64,000 bases of DNA from Taishania sp. (GCA_030150045.1 JASLGM010000027.1:209433-273432); one strand, 5' to 3'; positions 26,819 to 36,224 are shown, counted from the stretch's first letter. The notes: generated by a model not told the origin, from the letters alone. Numbers and translations are program-made.

Positions 26819-27564
26819 TATCTTGCTGATATGATTTTTTTAAATGTATCTTCTTTCAAAGCTGCCCCTCCAATTAAGCCTCCATCCACATTCGGACAAG
26901 CAAAAAGCTCTGAAGCATTTTTGTCATTGCAACTACCTCCATATAAAATAGGTGTTTGATTTGCGAATTCTTCACCGAATTTTTTCGTCAGCCAAGATCG
27001 AATATTTGCGTGCATTTCTTCCGCCTCCTCACTTGTTGCTGTCAATCCAGTTCCAATAGCCCAAATTGGCTCATAAGCCAAAACTAAATCTTTTAACTCT
27101 TCAACAGAAAACTCACCAATGGAAGCTTCTAGTTGATTAAGAATAAACTCATTTTGCTTACTTGTCTCTCTTATTGCTAACTCCTCCCCGCAACAAAACA
27201 CTGGAATAAGCCCATTTGAAATAACAGCTCTTAACTTTTCTTTCAATAGTTCATTTGTTTCATTGAAAATTGTTCTTCTTTCGCTATGTCCAATAAGCAC
27301 ATGTGTTGCCCCAATGCTCTTTACCATTGCTGCTGAAATTTCTCCCGTAAAAGCTCCGTCCTGTTTTGAAAAACAATTTTGAGCGCCTATAGTTATTTGC
27401 GCCTCACTACTATTCTTTACAAATTCTCCTATATATAAAACTGGTGGGAAAATTACAATTTCTACCCCATCTGCTTGGATATCTAGCAAAGAATGGAATA
27501 AAGCTTGCGCCTCATTCCATTCTAAATTCATCTTCCAGTTTCCTGCAACGATCTTTTTTCTCAT
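26818..27564 (-). CDS. tpiA: Triose-phosphate isomerase
   Basis: 248 aa from the ATG giving MRKKIVAGNWKMNL; the frame extends 11 codons upstream into the previous gene, but the family N-terminus fixes this start. Catalytic residues are all visible: the Lys in GNWKMN, His in IGHSERR, Glu in AYEPIWAIGTG; phosphate-loop GGSCNDKNA and GGLIGGAAL. The gene overlaps its upstream neighbour by 4 bp (ATGA). Confidence 0.96.
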   Translation of the reverse strand: MRKKIVAGNWKMNLEWNEAQALFHSLLDIQADGVEIVIFPPVLYIGEFVKNSSEAQITIGAQNCFSKQDGAFTGEISAAMVKSIGATHVLIGHSERRTIFNETNELLKEKLRAVISNGLIPVFCCGEELAIRETSKQNEFILNQLEASIGEFSVEELKDLVLAYEPIWAIGTGLTATSEEAEEMHANIRSWLTKKFGEEFANQTPILYGGSCNDKNASELFACPNVDGGLIGGAALKEDTFKKIISAR

Positions 27565-29462
27565 TCCTCTATTTTCAATACATTTTTGATTAACCAATCT
27601 ACAGTTGGAGTAGATCGATGTGCAAACTTCTCTTTAACAATTCCTTTTTGAATAATCATCATAGATGGATTGCTTCTTGCAATCGCTTTTAATTCAATTT
27701 CATCATTATTAAACACTGGAATATCAAAATTATACTTCTTCCTAAAGTAATTTATTTTGTCCCTTGAAGTAGATGTGACAAGAACCATTGGAATATTCTG
27801 TTGTTTAGCATAATCAAAAATCTTCTTATACTTTTCAATACTTTCCCAATTTGCTGTCATAATATTTCTTGATGTTATCATAATGATTTGCTCTACTTCA
27901 ACTGAATAATCACGCAAACTAAATTCTAAAACATCCTCGTCTATTTGATAGACAGTATCTAAAACAGTGTAATATTCTGGTGTATATTCTTCTAAAGTAA
28001 ACTCATCCATCGGAACATTATAAATATCATTTGAGCTTTTGTTTTTTACTCTAACAACCTCAACTTCTTTATCTTTTAAGAAAGCAGAAATAACTTCCAT
28101 TTTACGTTCCGCTTCATTTAATTCAGTCATCAAAATAAATGGATTGAATTGCTCCGTAATAGATGGTAATTTTGTTGCCTTTATCGTCACTTGAACTCCA
28201 TCCTTATATTCCCAATCTGCATCTTCCCAGATTTTAGAATCCATAAATTCTTTTGATGAAGCATCAAACAATTTCTCTTCGCCCGTTTTTTTATTCACAT
28301 AACGTAGCATATTTTGATATACACCATCTTCCCCATTGTTCATATTTGCTTTCAAATCCGCACCAACAGCATAAGGTCTATAATCTTTCATTGGTTCATA
28401 CCTTAGAACGAAAAACGTAAAGAACCAAGAAATGAAACTCACAAACAAAGTAACACCTAAATAATTACCAAACACTTTTCCGCCAGCTCTCAGAACCCAA
28501 AGAGATCCAAGACAACCTATTAACCCAAAAAGAAGTGGGAAATACCAAGAGAAAATAGCTGAGAATAATAAAACAACAACCATAGATGTTACAATATAAA
28601 CGGCGTTTTCTTTACGTGAATTAGGTTGGATTATTCCAGCCGTACACATAATCCAAATGGAAAGGTACAATACAATAATGTCCTTCCATAAAGTTTCTTT
28701 AGGTGTCAAAGATCTACCTACAGAGCCTTTCATTGCATCACCAAAACAACCACAATCATCTACACATTGTGGTGACCTCATTTCATCAATAGTAACTGTT
28801 GTATTGGTCTTAGATATAATTTTGATATTCTTGTTATCCTTTGCTTGTGCCATTTTAGCAAGTGCCACTTGGTCTGTCAAAGCATAAGTATCTCTGTCTC
28901 TAAATTTAACATCTCCATCACAAGTCGCTGTGTGAGCAGTTAAAAATGTAAAGAAAGCCATCATCAGCACTGTTACGATAGAAACAATACGCATTCTACC
29001 ACCGATAATGAGTAAAACACCAAGAACTATTTCAATGATACAAATAACAACCGAAAAAAACAGTGCATAATCAATCAAATATTCTAACGTAAAAGTTGGT
29101 GCATTAAACCACTCTTTAATACGATAAGCCAAAGCCCCATCTTCAAAATATTCTTCTAATTTATAAGCAAATCCATAAGGATCATTCGCTTTCACTAATC
29201 CGGAAACAATAAACAATCCACCAAGTAAAACTCGAGATATATTAGCATACAATAACCTCCCTTGAAAAACAATTATTAAGAAAATACTGACAGCCATTAA
29301 TGCATATCCGCCTAATTTTAGAAAAAGTCCTTTTTCAGCAAAAGCCTCATGATAACCTGCTGTGATAAGTCCTAATCCTAATAAATTTAGAAGAACGAAT
29401 AAAATATTAAACAGAAGAGATTTTCCTCCAATTGTAATATTCGTTTTTGAATTTCTTGCCAT
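27561..29462 (-). CDS. BT_3928-type membrane protein: DoxX/MauE-like helices plus thioredoxin-like C-terminus
   Basis: 633 aa. About ten membrane helices. A DoxX/MauE-like block comes first (SRVLLGGLFIVSGLVKANDPYGFAYKLEEYF). A cysteine motif (CVDDCGCFGDAMKGS) near residue 235 is typical of this Bacteroidota family. The C-terminal 150 residues look thioredoxin-like (IPMVLVTSTSRDKINYFRKKY, FNNDEIELKAIARSNPSMMIIQKG) but lack a CxxC in that part. Function unknown; perhaps redox or quinone-linked thiol chemistry. It lies between DUF1599 and tpiA, an order I recall from other Flavobacteriia. Confidence 0.82.
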   Translation of the reverse strand: MARNSKTNITIGGKSLLFNILFVLLNLLGLGLITAGYHEAFAEKGLFLKLGGYALMAVSIFLIIVFQGRLLYANISRVLLGGLFIVSGLVKANDPYGFAYKLEEYFEDGALAYRIKEWFNAPTFTLEYLIDYALFFSVVICIIEIVLGVLLIIGGRMRIVSIVTVLMMAFFTFLTAHTATCDGDVKFRDRDTYALTDQVALAKMAQAKDNKNIKIISKTNTTVTIDEMRSPQCVDDCGCFGDAMKGSVGRSLTPKETLWKDIIVLYLSIWIMCTAGIIQPNSRKENAVYIVTSMVVVLLFSAIFSWYFPLLFGLIGCLGSLWVLRAGGKVFGNYLGVTLFVSFISWFFTFFVLRYEPMKDYRPYAVGADLKANMNNGEDGVYQNMLRYVNKKTGEEKLFDASSKEFMDSKIWEDADWEYKDGVQVTIKATKLPSITEQFNPFILMTELNEAERKMEVISAFLKDKEVEVVRVKNKSSNDIYNVPMDEFTLEEYTPEYYTVLDTVYQIDEDVLEFSLRDYSVEVEQIIMITSRNIMTANWESIEKYKKIFDYAKQQNIPMVLVTSTSRDKINYFRKKYNFDIPVFNNDEIELKAIARSNPSMMIIQKGIVKEKFAHRSTPTVDWLIKNVLKIEE

Positions 29463-29473
29463 TTCTAGTAAAG

Positions 29474-30019
29474 TTAGTTTTCGTTTATGTTCAAATGTAT
29501 CAAAGCGAAGACAGCATAATTTAACATATCAAAATAATTTGCATCTATGCCTTCAGAAATAAGAGTAGCACCATTATTATTTTCAATTTGTTTGACACGT
29601 AAGATCTTCATCAAAATCAAATCAGTCAAAGAACTTACACGCATGTCTCTCCACGCTTCTCCATAATCATGATTCTTTTTCATCATTAGGTCATAAGCCT
29701 CTTTCACATATTTATCATATAAATCTGTCGCTAGTTCAGGAACCAATTCAAGTTCTGAAAGCTCTATCTCTCTGACCTGAACAATAGCCATTACACAATA
29801 ATTTATTATTGCAACAAACTCATCCTCTACACATTCACCAACTCGGTTCTCACCAGTTTCCTGAATTGTACGAATACGTTGTGCCTTTATAAAAATTTGA
29901 TCTGTTAAAGAACTTGGGCGTAAAATTCGCCAAGCAGTACCATAATCGACTGTTTTTTTAATGAAAATCTGTCTTGAAATATCGATTACTTTAGTAAATT
30001 GCTCTCCTGTTTGACTCAT
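29474..30019 (-). CDS. DUF1599 domain protein (duplicated domain)
   Basis: 181 aa from the ATG giving MSQTGEQF; the open frame runs 17 codons further up but has no support. Two copies of the same motif are visible: DYGTAWRILRPSSLTDQIFIKAQRI and, about 100 residues later, DYGEAWRDMRVSSLTDLILMKILRV. The family has a small all-alpha fold and unknown function. First gene of the eight-gene minus-strand operon, divergent from folP with only 21 bp between starts. Confidence 0.9.
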   Translation of the reverse strand: MSQTGEQFTKVIDISRQIFIKKTVDYGTAWRILRPSSLTDQIFIKAQRIRTIQETGENRVGECVEDEFVAIINYCVMAIVQVREIELSELELVPELATDLYDKYVKEAYDLMMKKNHDYGEAWRDMRVSSLTDLILMKILRVKQIENNNGATLISEGIDANYFDMLNYAVFALIHLNINEN

Positions 30020-30040
30020 TAGTTTAAATAAATACGCATT

Positions 30041-30889
30041 TTGAAAGTTGAAGATACTAATTTTAGCCATAACTCAATTCAAGTTAACGGTAATTTAATC
30101 GATAAGAGTCGCCCGAAAATAATGGGCATTTTAAATATCACCCAAGATTCCTTCTACAAGAATAGTCGTTTTGAGAAAGAATCCGACCTTATTAAACAAG
30201 CTGAAATGCACCTTCTACAAGGCGCAGATATACTAGATATCGGAGCCTTCTCTACACGTCCAAACGGCCTTCAAATAGAGGAAGGGATCGAAAATGAAAA
30301 GATTTCTTGGGCGGTTAGTTTACTTGTTAAAAACTTCCCAAACGCAATAGTTTCTGTTGACACTTTCCGTGCTTCTACTGCTGAGATAGCAATAGATAGA
30401 GGCGCTTCAATCATCAACGACATAAGTGGTTTTTCTTTCGATAAAAACTTAATAAAAGTATTAGAAAAGAATAAAGAAATTGGATACATTTTAATGCATT
30501 TACGAGGGGATTTTGAAACAATGCATCAAATACAAAAGTACCCAAATGGAATCATTAAAGAGGTAAGAAAATACTTCATAGAGAAATCGTCCTATTTAAA
30601 AGAAAAAGGAATCAAAAACATAATTCTTGATCCTGGTTTTGGATTTAGCAAATCAATGGAAGATAACCATTGCCTATTGAACAACACGAATGAATTGACA
30701 GACCTAAACCTCCCTATATTAGTAGGTATATCAAGAAAATCAATGATTTACAAAAAATTAAACATAACTCCAGAAGAAGCCTTACCAGGGACAATTGCTT
30801 TAAATGCAATTGCTCTAAGTAAAGGAGCCTCTATCCTTCGAGTTCATGATGTTGCGGAAGCAAGACAATTGGTAGACTTACTCTTTTGA
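30041..30889 (+). CDS. folP: Dihydropteroate synthase
   Basis: 282 aa. Condenses p-aminobenzoate with dihydropterin pyrophosphate in folate synthesis. Motifs: IMGILNITQDSFY, DIGAFSTRPNG, VSVDTFRASTAE, INDISGF, LDPGFGFSKSMEDN and GISRKSMI. The start must be the TTG at 30041: a stop lies four codons upstream, and the first ATG (30122) would remove the N-terminal strands before the MGIxN motif. The 3' end overlaps the convergent next gene by 12 bp. Confidence 0.94.
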   Translation: MKVEDTNFSHNSIQVNGNLIDKSRPKIMGILNITQDSFYKNSRFEKESDLIKQAEMHLLQGADILDIGAFSTRPNGLQIEEGIENEKISWAVSLLVKNFPNAIVSVDTFRASTAEIAIDRGASIINDISGFSFDKNLIKVLEKNKEIGYILMHLRGDFETMHQIQKYPNGIIKEVRKYFIEKSSYLKEKGIKNIILDPGFGFSKSMEDNHCLLNNTNELTDLNLPILVGISRKSMIYKKLNITPEEALPGTIALNAIALSKGASILRVHDVAEARQLVDLLF

Positions 30890-31780
30890 ATGCTCACCTA
30901 ATCCACCAGTATGGAGGAAGACTATCTTTGTATTTCGAATATCATGCACAGACATCCAATTCCAAAGTGCATGAAATGCTTTTGCTGTATAAACACGATC
31001 TAAAGGCAATTTCAACTTTTCTTTTGAAAAACGCATAAAATCCAACAATTCTGAAGTTGTTTTTGCATACCCCCCAAAATGGCTCTCTTCATGAACTACA
31101 ATATTCTCCATCAAATCGTGAATGGTTTCTTCATCAATTGTCGCCTTGCGATATAAGCTTTCCATTTCTCTAATAGAATCAAATCCTTTAAGCACAGGAA
31201 CGACATGAAGTTTTTTAGCTTCACTTAATCCTAAAAGCAATCCTGCACTCGTTGTTGCTGTTCCTTGTGCAACAAACAAATGTTCAAAATCATTGAGTTC
31301 TGTAACAATTTGTTGACAACCTATCATTCCATAATAATTTGCTCCTCCCTCAGGAATAATATACGCATTCGGAAATTGTTGTAACAACTCTTCATAATAA
31401 GCATTCATAGCTCTTAGCGTATATTCCTCACGAGAAACAAAATGTAAATGCATTCCTAATTCATCGCAACGTCTGAGCACACTATTAGACGACGCATTTA
31501 ACTCTTCACCCCTTACAACTCCAATAGAAGGAATCCCCATACGCTTACACGCACTTGCTGTAGCTAATAAGTGATTGGAAAACGCCCCCCCAAAAGTCAA
31601 AATAGACGTATTTTTTAAGGCTTGAAATTGTTGCATATTAAATTTCAACTTACGCCATTTATTACCAGACACTTCTTCATCAATTAAATCATCTCTTTTA
31701 ACCCAAAGCTGAATATTTCTTTCCGTTAGGAATTCATGTTTTACTTCTTCAAGGATTGATTTTTGGAAATCGAAGATCAT
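30878..31780 (-). CDS. 1-aminocyclopropane-1-carboxylate deaminase / D-cysteine desulfhydrase family PLP enzyme
   Basis: 300 aa, fold-type II PLP enzyme. The PLP lysine is K41 in SGNKWRKLKFN, followed by the phosphate-binding TFGGAFSNHLLATA and a C-terminal FLHTGGLGE. The family deaminates ACC or desulfhydrates D-cysteine; which substrate applies cannot be told here. It overlaps the end of folP by 12 bp. Confidence 0.88.
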   Translation of the reverse strand: MIFDFQKSILEEVKHEFLTERNIQLWVKRDDLIDEEVSGNKWRKLKFNMQQFQALKNTSILTFGGAFSNHLLATASACKRMGIPSIGVVRGEELNASSNSVLRRCDELGMHLHFVSREEYTLRAMNAYYEELLQQFPNAYIIPEGGANYYGMIGCQQIVTELNDFEHLFVAQGTATTSAGLLLGLSEAKKLHVVPVLKGFDSIREMESLYRKATIDEETIHDLMENIVVHEESHFGGYAKTTSELLDFMRFSKEKLKLPLDRVYTAKAFHALWNWMSVHDIRNTKIVFLHTGGLGEHSKE

Positions 31781-31810
31781 TTTCTGAAAGTTTAGATTAT
31801 TTTTGAAATT

Positions 31811-32011
31811 ATGAATGATGACATGAGCGGTTTCTCAAAGAAAAAACGTTGGGAAGATGATGAATATTACTATACACCTGAAGGATACATATGTTTTACT
31901 GAGAAACATCATTTAAAAAGAGGTTACTGCTGTAAAAGCGGTTGTCGTCATTGTCCTTATGGTTTCGATAAAAAAACAGGAATCATCACTACACCAAAAG
32001 GGAAAATTTAA
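31811..32011 (+). CDS. DUF5522 small cysteine-rich protein
   Basis: 66 aa. Pattern YYYTPEGYICFTEKHHL-RGYCC--GCRHCPYGF, with four cysteines (CC, C, C) plus histidines that probably bind a metal. Small proteins with this signature are common in Bacteroidota; function unknown. Its stop overlaps the convergent acyltransferase gene by 4 bp. Confidence 0.82.
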   Translation: MNDDMSGFSKKKRWEDDEYYYTPEGYICFTEKHHLKRGYCCKSGCRHCPYGFDKKTGIITTPKGKI

Positions 32012-32559
32012 TCATCTGCTCGAATTCCATTTTCAGGAATTCTTCCTGTATACTTACTCAACACTTGCTTTATATGCCTGATGTCTTTTTCCGAATCCCC
32101 AGTCGGAACAAACAATTCATCAAACCCTCCTGTTTTTGTTTTATAATCAATATAAGCCATGTAAATAGGTACATTAGCCTCTTGTGCAATGTAATAAAAG
32201 CCTTTTTTCCAATGCGGATTATAACTTCGGGTTCCTTCTGGTGTAAAAACCAGAAATAAATTATCATATTCCGAAAAATAGCTAACTGCCTGTTTTGTCA
32301 TATTGTTTTTAGCTTTACGATCAACAGGAACACCTCCCATGCGCTTCAAAAACCATCCAAATCCCGGAATAAACATTTCCTTTTTTATCAAAAATTTCGC
32401 ATTAACTCCATAATATGAAAAAGTTAATTTACCTATGACAAAATCCCAATTGGAAGTATGTGGACCAACAACCACAACACATTTCTGTGCGCCTGTTGGT
32501 GGTGTTCTATCAATCTTCCACCCTAATAAACTTAATATCCACATGCCTAGTTTTCCCAT
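32008..32559 (-). CDS. PlsC-type lysophospholipid acyltransferase
   Basis: 183 aa, shorter than E. coli PlsC. The catalytic H-x4-D motif is HTSNWD and the acyl-acceptor motif is FTPEGTRS; GGVPVDRKAKNN lies between. Probably acylates a lysophospholipid or related alcohol at the inner membrane. Confidence 0.88.
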   Translation of the reverse strand: MGKLGMWILSLLGWKIDRTPPTGAQKCVVVVGPHTSNWDFVIGKLTFSYYGVNAKFLIKKEMFIPGFGWFLKRMGGVPVDRKAKNNMTKQAVSYFSEYDNLFLVFTPEGTRSYNPHWKKGFYYIAQEANVPIYMAYIDYKTKTGGFDELFVPTGDSEKDIRHIKQVLSKYTGRIPENGIRADD

Positions 32560-32771
32560 GATTCAAAATTACAAATTATTCATTTGAACTGTATCTATTA
32601 AAGATGGCTTTCTAACATTTTCCAATGACTAAAGAAAAAGAAGAATACAATCCTTTTATTTACGACCTCTTTAAAAGCATATAACATGAAAGAAAATAGG
32701 CGTTCTATTTCTTTCATAAATATGACGCTAAAAAAAACAACCATGATTGAAAAAGATGTACATTTACAGCA

Positions 32772-34013
32772 ATGAAAATGTTGCGTAAAATCGCTCGGAT
32801 TTCGAGCTACACCCTATTGGCTATTGCAGGAATAATCTTATTCTCTGTTAGTTACTTGATGCTATTTAAATTCAGTAATAAAAGTGATCTTACACCTTCA
32901 AATAAAATCCCGTTCTCTATAGCGGTTTATCCTAAAAATATAGTCTCTGACTTAACATACAGTGTGCTTTGGGGTGAAAAGTCAAAAGAATTACGTTCAT
33001 TACTCAACAATTTGGATTCTCTCAAAGGAACCGACTTTCCAGATCTGGGCATAGATCCTACGAAACCAATGTTTTTCTTCTCTGATCATTTTCAAGAACA
33101 AGATATTTCAGGCCAAATTTTCTCCCTCAATAACATAAAAAAATTCGAAAAAAACGCAAAATCCGAACTCCCAAAAGCGTTTTGGCACATCAAAGGGAAT
33201 TCCGTTTGCATATTACAATCAGAAGGCCTTAGTCTTAATCAATTAAAATCCTATTTCGATAGCCAAAAATGGGAATCAAAAAAAATAAAAGGTAAAGAAA
33301 GTATTCATTTCCAATACGCTTCATCTCAACAAGAACGATTAGACATCATGCTAACTTGGAACAAAAACAGGTTAGTGTTAGATGGTCATTTAACTACAAA
33401 AGAAAATTATCATTTCGATAAAAAAACACCTGAATACGACTTAGAGTTTGCCGCAGATAAAAATGGGAAAGCAAATCCTATCCTTGCGCTTTTCACAGAC
33501 AAAATCAGCGCATTGAAACACAACTACAACGGACTATTTATTGAGGTAAACAATGGGAATCCTTCCGTTGCCCCTATTGGAGATTTATACTTTCAAATGA
33601 AAGTTTATGACAGTACATTGGCAAAATGGAAACACCCAAAATACGAAGAAAAACTAGACGAAAACAACGGAATCATCTGGGCTAAAACAAATGAAAAAAA
33701 CATTAACAACTTAGGAAAACCCCTACATATACAATTGACGGGACCTCAATTATTAAAGTTCGATGGGAACACTATGATTATGGGTATGCTTGGCATGTCA
33801 ACTGTAGTAGGAGACTTGATGGAGATCATTTCTAACATGGATAAAATAACCATAGAAGGAACCATGACCAAACCTAATGTAATGAAAATAAAAGGGAACA
33901 TTCATTACAATATGGAAAGTGATCTTTTAGCTGATTTACTACTTTACATAGGAAACAACTCGTCTAAAATCAATGCTTTTTCAGACGCAATAAATCCACA
34001 AAATAAGAAGTAG
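32772..34013 (+). CDS. Membrane-anchored protein of unknown function
   Basis: 413 aa, not recognised. One N-terminal helix (SSYTLLAIAGIILFSVSYLML) anchors a large soluble, probably periplasmic domain with no cysteines of note. The C-terminus repeats a hydrophobic pattern (MIMGMLGMSTVVGDLMEIISNM). Its last 44 bp overlap the convergent substrate-binding-protein gene. An ATG two codons downstream (32778) is an alternative start. Confidence 0.65.
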   Translation: MKMLRKIARISSYTLLAIAGIILFSVSYLMLFKFSNKSDLTPSNKIPFSIAVYPKNIVSDLTYSVLWGEKSKELRSLLNNLDSLKGTDFPDLGIDPTKPMFFFSDHFQEQDISGQIFSLNNIKKFEKNAKSELPKAFWHIKGNSVCILQSEGLSLNQLKSYFDSQKWESKKIKGKESIHFQYASSQQERLDIMLTWNKNRLVLDGHLTTKENYHFDKKTPEYDLEFAADKNGKANPILALFTDKISALKHNYNGLFIEVNNGNPSVAPIGDLYFQMKVYDSTLAKWKHPKYEEKLDENNGIIWAKTNEKNINNLGKPLHIQLTGPQLLKFDGNTMIMGMLGMSTVVGDLMEIISNMDKITIEGTMTKPNVMKIKGNIHYNMESDLLADLLLYIGNNSSKINAFSDAINPQNKK

Positions 34014-34740
34014 CTTCTTCCATTTTATTTCCATACCAACTGGCCATCTCACCATCAACAATCGTGATTTTACTACTTGGGAATTGGGTTTCAAAGAAGG
34101 GAATATGTTCCGCTGAAAACGGGAAAGGTTCTGTACTGATGAAAACCACATCAGGTGAATCATTTTGCGAAAAGTCATATTCAGGATAGCGTTCGGTTTG
34201 CTGTACATTCACCCCACCAAACTCTCCAATCCAATGATGGATAAACGTATTCGGTCCTACTGTAAAATACGGATCCTTCCACATAAAATAAAGGTAGGTA
34301 AATGGAATCAACTCCAATTGAGATCGTCGTAATTCGATTGCATCAATCATCTCTTGTGTTTGCTGCTCCTTATCAAAAATACGCGACAAAGTAAGCATCA
34401 TATCATATGCTTGTTCTTTAGTATTTACATCCGAAAGATAAACTGGAGCAATTTCTTTTAGCAACTGAATATCTGCCAATGTGTTTTCCTCTTTATTCGC
34501 AATGATAAAATCGGGTTGAAGCGCACGAACTCGCTCAACATTCACATTTTTCGTCCCTCCAACACGTGTTTTTGTTTCAAACCATTCTTTTGGATGAATG
34601 CAAAACTTGGTAATACCTACAACCTCTTCCTCCAACCCTAAATAATGTAAAAACTGGGTTTGGGACGGCACTAAAGAAATAATCCGACTAGGTTTTTGCC
34701 CTAGTCGGATTAAGTTATTCATTTGATCTTTGATCTCCAT
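33970..34740 (-). CDS. BtuF-like substrate-binding protein (helical-backbone metal receptor) without signal peptide
   Basis: 256 aa from MEIKDQMNN; eight more codons upstream would enter the previous gene. Family features: RIISLVPSQTQFLHYLGLEEEVVGIT, VGGTKNVNVERVRALQPDFIIANKEEN, and a C-terminal PDVVFISTEPFPF. These proteins normally bind cobalamin, haem or metals for an ABC importer, but here no signal peptide or lipobox is visible and no ABC genes lie nearby. It starts 7 bp after the cystathionine beta-synthase stop. Confidence 0.8.
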   Translation of the reverse strand: MEIKDQMNNLIRLGQKPSRIISLVPSQTQFLHYLGLEEEVVGITKFCIHPKEWFETKTRVGGTKNVNVERVRALQPDFIIANKEENTLADIQLLKEIAPVYLSDVNTKEQAYDMMLTLSRIFDKEQQTQEMIDAIELRRSQLELIPFTYLYFMWKDPYFTVGPNTFIHHWIGEFGGVNVQQTERYPEYDFSQNDSPDVVFISTEPFPFSAEHIPFFETQFPSSKITIVDGEMASWYGNKMEEATSYFVDLLRLKKH

Positions 34741-34747
34741 CTTTCGA

Positions 34748-36118
34748 TTAAGCCAAAGAAGCAATGATATCGTACTTCGTAATAATATGGTATTTTCCGT
34801 TTTCCATTTCTACTAAAACAGCATTATTTTCTTTACTGATTAATTTAGACACTTCTTCCACCGTTGTTTTCTCTTTAACGATCGGATATGGTTTACCCAT
34901 TAATTGCCCTAAAGGTGCATCTAAACAAGTTGGATTATCTACCAAAAAGGAGAACAAAGCCGTTTCATCAACAGATCCTACAAACGTTCCGTCTTTTTTA
35001 ACAGGTATTTGAGAAATTCCGAATTTGCGCATGCGATCAATAGCGTGAGAAACAATTTCTTCAGCAAAGGCTGTAACCATTGGCTGGTCTGCATGTCCAG
35101 CAATTAAATCACCTGCAGTTTTCACTTCATCTACTAAATACCCTCTTTCTCTCATCCAATCGTCGTTGAAAATTTTTCCAACATAACGTGACCCTGAATC
35201 ATGGAAAAGAACGACAACCGTATCATCTGGACCAAAATGCTCTTTCAATTGCAACACCCCTTTAATTGCAGAACCAGCAGACATTCCCACAAACATCCCT
35301 TCTTCTTTTGCCAATCTACGGCAATAAACAGCAGCGTCTTTATCCGTAACCTTTGTAAATCCATCAATCACTGAAAAATCTACGTTCTTTGGTAAAATAT
35401 CTTCACCAATACCTTCTGTTACATAAGAATAGATCTCATTCTCATCAAAGATTCCAGTTTCATGGTATTTTTTGAAAACCGAACCATAAGTATCTACTCC
35501 CCAAACTTTACAATTAGGGTTTTTCTCTTTCAAATATTTCCCAATTCCAGAAATGGTTCCACCTGTACCAACACCAACCACAAAATGTGTCACTTTCCCG
35601 TCCGTTTGATCCCAAATTTCAGGTCCAGTTTGTTCGTAATTCGCTACTGAATTCGATGGATTGTCATATTGATTTACATACCAACCATTTGGTGTTTCTT
35701 CTGCCAAACGCTTAGACACAGAATAGTAAGAACGTGGATCTGTTGGCTCAACATCCGTTGGACAAACCACACATTTAGCCCCCATTGCACGAAGGATATC
35801 TACTTTTTCTTTCGATTGTTTGTCTGTTGTTACACAAATCAAATTATATCCTTTTACCACGGCAGCCAACGCTAAGCCCATCCCGGTATTCCCAGATGTT
35901 CCCTCAACGATAGTTCCTCCGGGCTTCAATCGTCCGTCTTTCTCCGCATCTTCAACCATTTTCAGAGCCATTCTGTCTTTACAAGAATTCCCAGGATTAA
36001 AATACTCCACTTTTGCCAAGACAGTACATGGCAATTCTTGCGTGATTTTATTCAATTTTACCATTGGCGTATTCCCAATAGCGTCCAATATATTGTTACA
36101 AATTTTCATCTTGTTCAT
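34748..36118 (-). CDS. Cystathionine beta-synthase with C-terminal CBS pair
   Basis: 456 aa from the ATG at 36118 (MNKMKICNN); 36109 is an alternative. N-terminal fold-type II PLP domain with the lysine in NPGNSCKDRMA, TSGNTGMGLALA, and GVGTGGTISGIGKYL. After about residue 320 there are two CBS motifs (ISQIPVKKDGTFVGSVDE and NNAVLVEMENGKYHIITKYDI). It joins serine and homocysteine in transsulfuration, or acts as a cysteine synthase. A frame extending to 36187 crosses the likely promoter and is not used. Confidence 0.9.
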   Translation of the reverse strand: MNKMKICNNILDAIGNTPMVKLNKITQELPCTVLAKVEYFNPGNSCKDRMALKMVEDAEKDGRLKPGGTIVEGTSGNTGMGLALAAVVKGYNLICVTTDKQSKEKVDILRAMGAKCVVCPTDVEPTDPRSYYSVSKRLAEETPNGWYVNQYDNPSNSVANYEQTGPEIWDQTDGKVTHFVVGVGTGGTISGIGKYLKEKNPNCKVWGVDTYGSVFKKYHETGIFDENEIYSYVTEGIGEDILPKNVDFSVIDGFTKVTDKDAAVYCRRLAKEEGMFVGMSAGSAIKGVLQLKEHFGPDDTVVVLFHDSGSRYVGKIFNDDWMRERGYLVDEVKTAGDLIAGHADQPMVTAFAEEIVSHAIDRMRKFGISQIPVKKDGTFVGSVDETALFSFLVDNPTCLDAPLGQLMGKPYPIVKEKTTVEEVSKLISKENNAVLVEMENGKYHIITKYDIIASLA

Positions 36119-36128
36119 TTTGATGAAA

Positions 36129-36136
36129 CAAAAATA
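36129..36136 (-). promoter_or_regulatory. -7 box of the cystathionine beta-synthase gene
   Basis: On the minus strand TATTTTTG, a match to TAnnTTTG, with TTGA about 21 bp upstream in place of TTTG. It predicts a very short leader and supports the starts at 36118 or 36109. Confidence 0.5.
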
Positions 36137-36198
36137 GCTAAATTCAATGGATAAAATCAAGTACAGAAGTCGCTTAACCATTTTCATAGGACAAAAAA

Positions 36199-36224
36199 AA
36201 ACCGTAGTATTGCTACCACGGTTT
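36199..36224 (-). terminator. Minus-strand terminator without an annotated gene upstream
   Basis: On the minus strand AAACCGTGGTA pairs with TACTACGGTTT (one wobble), followed by a run of at least eight T. It lies upstream of the cbs -7 box, so it ends some other minus-strand transcript coming from 36225-37000. Confidence 0.75.

Noticed and set aside
32722..32775. 17-codon open frame overlapping the start of the 413-aa gene (ATGA)
   Set aside because: Too short and without support; possibly chance.
36119..36187. Longer N-terminus for cystathionine beta-synthase
   Set aside because: It crosses the likely -7 box, and the family begins at MKICNNILDAIGNTP.
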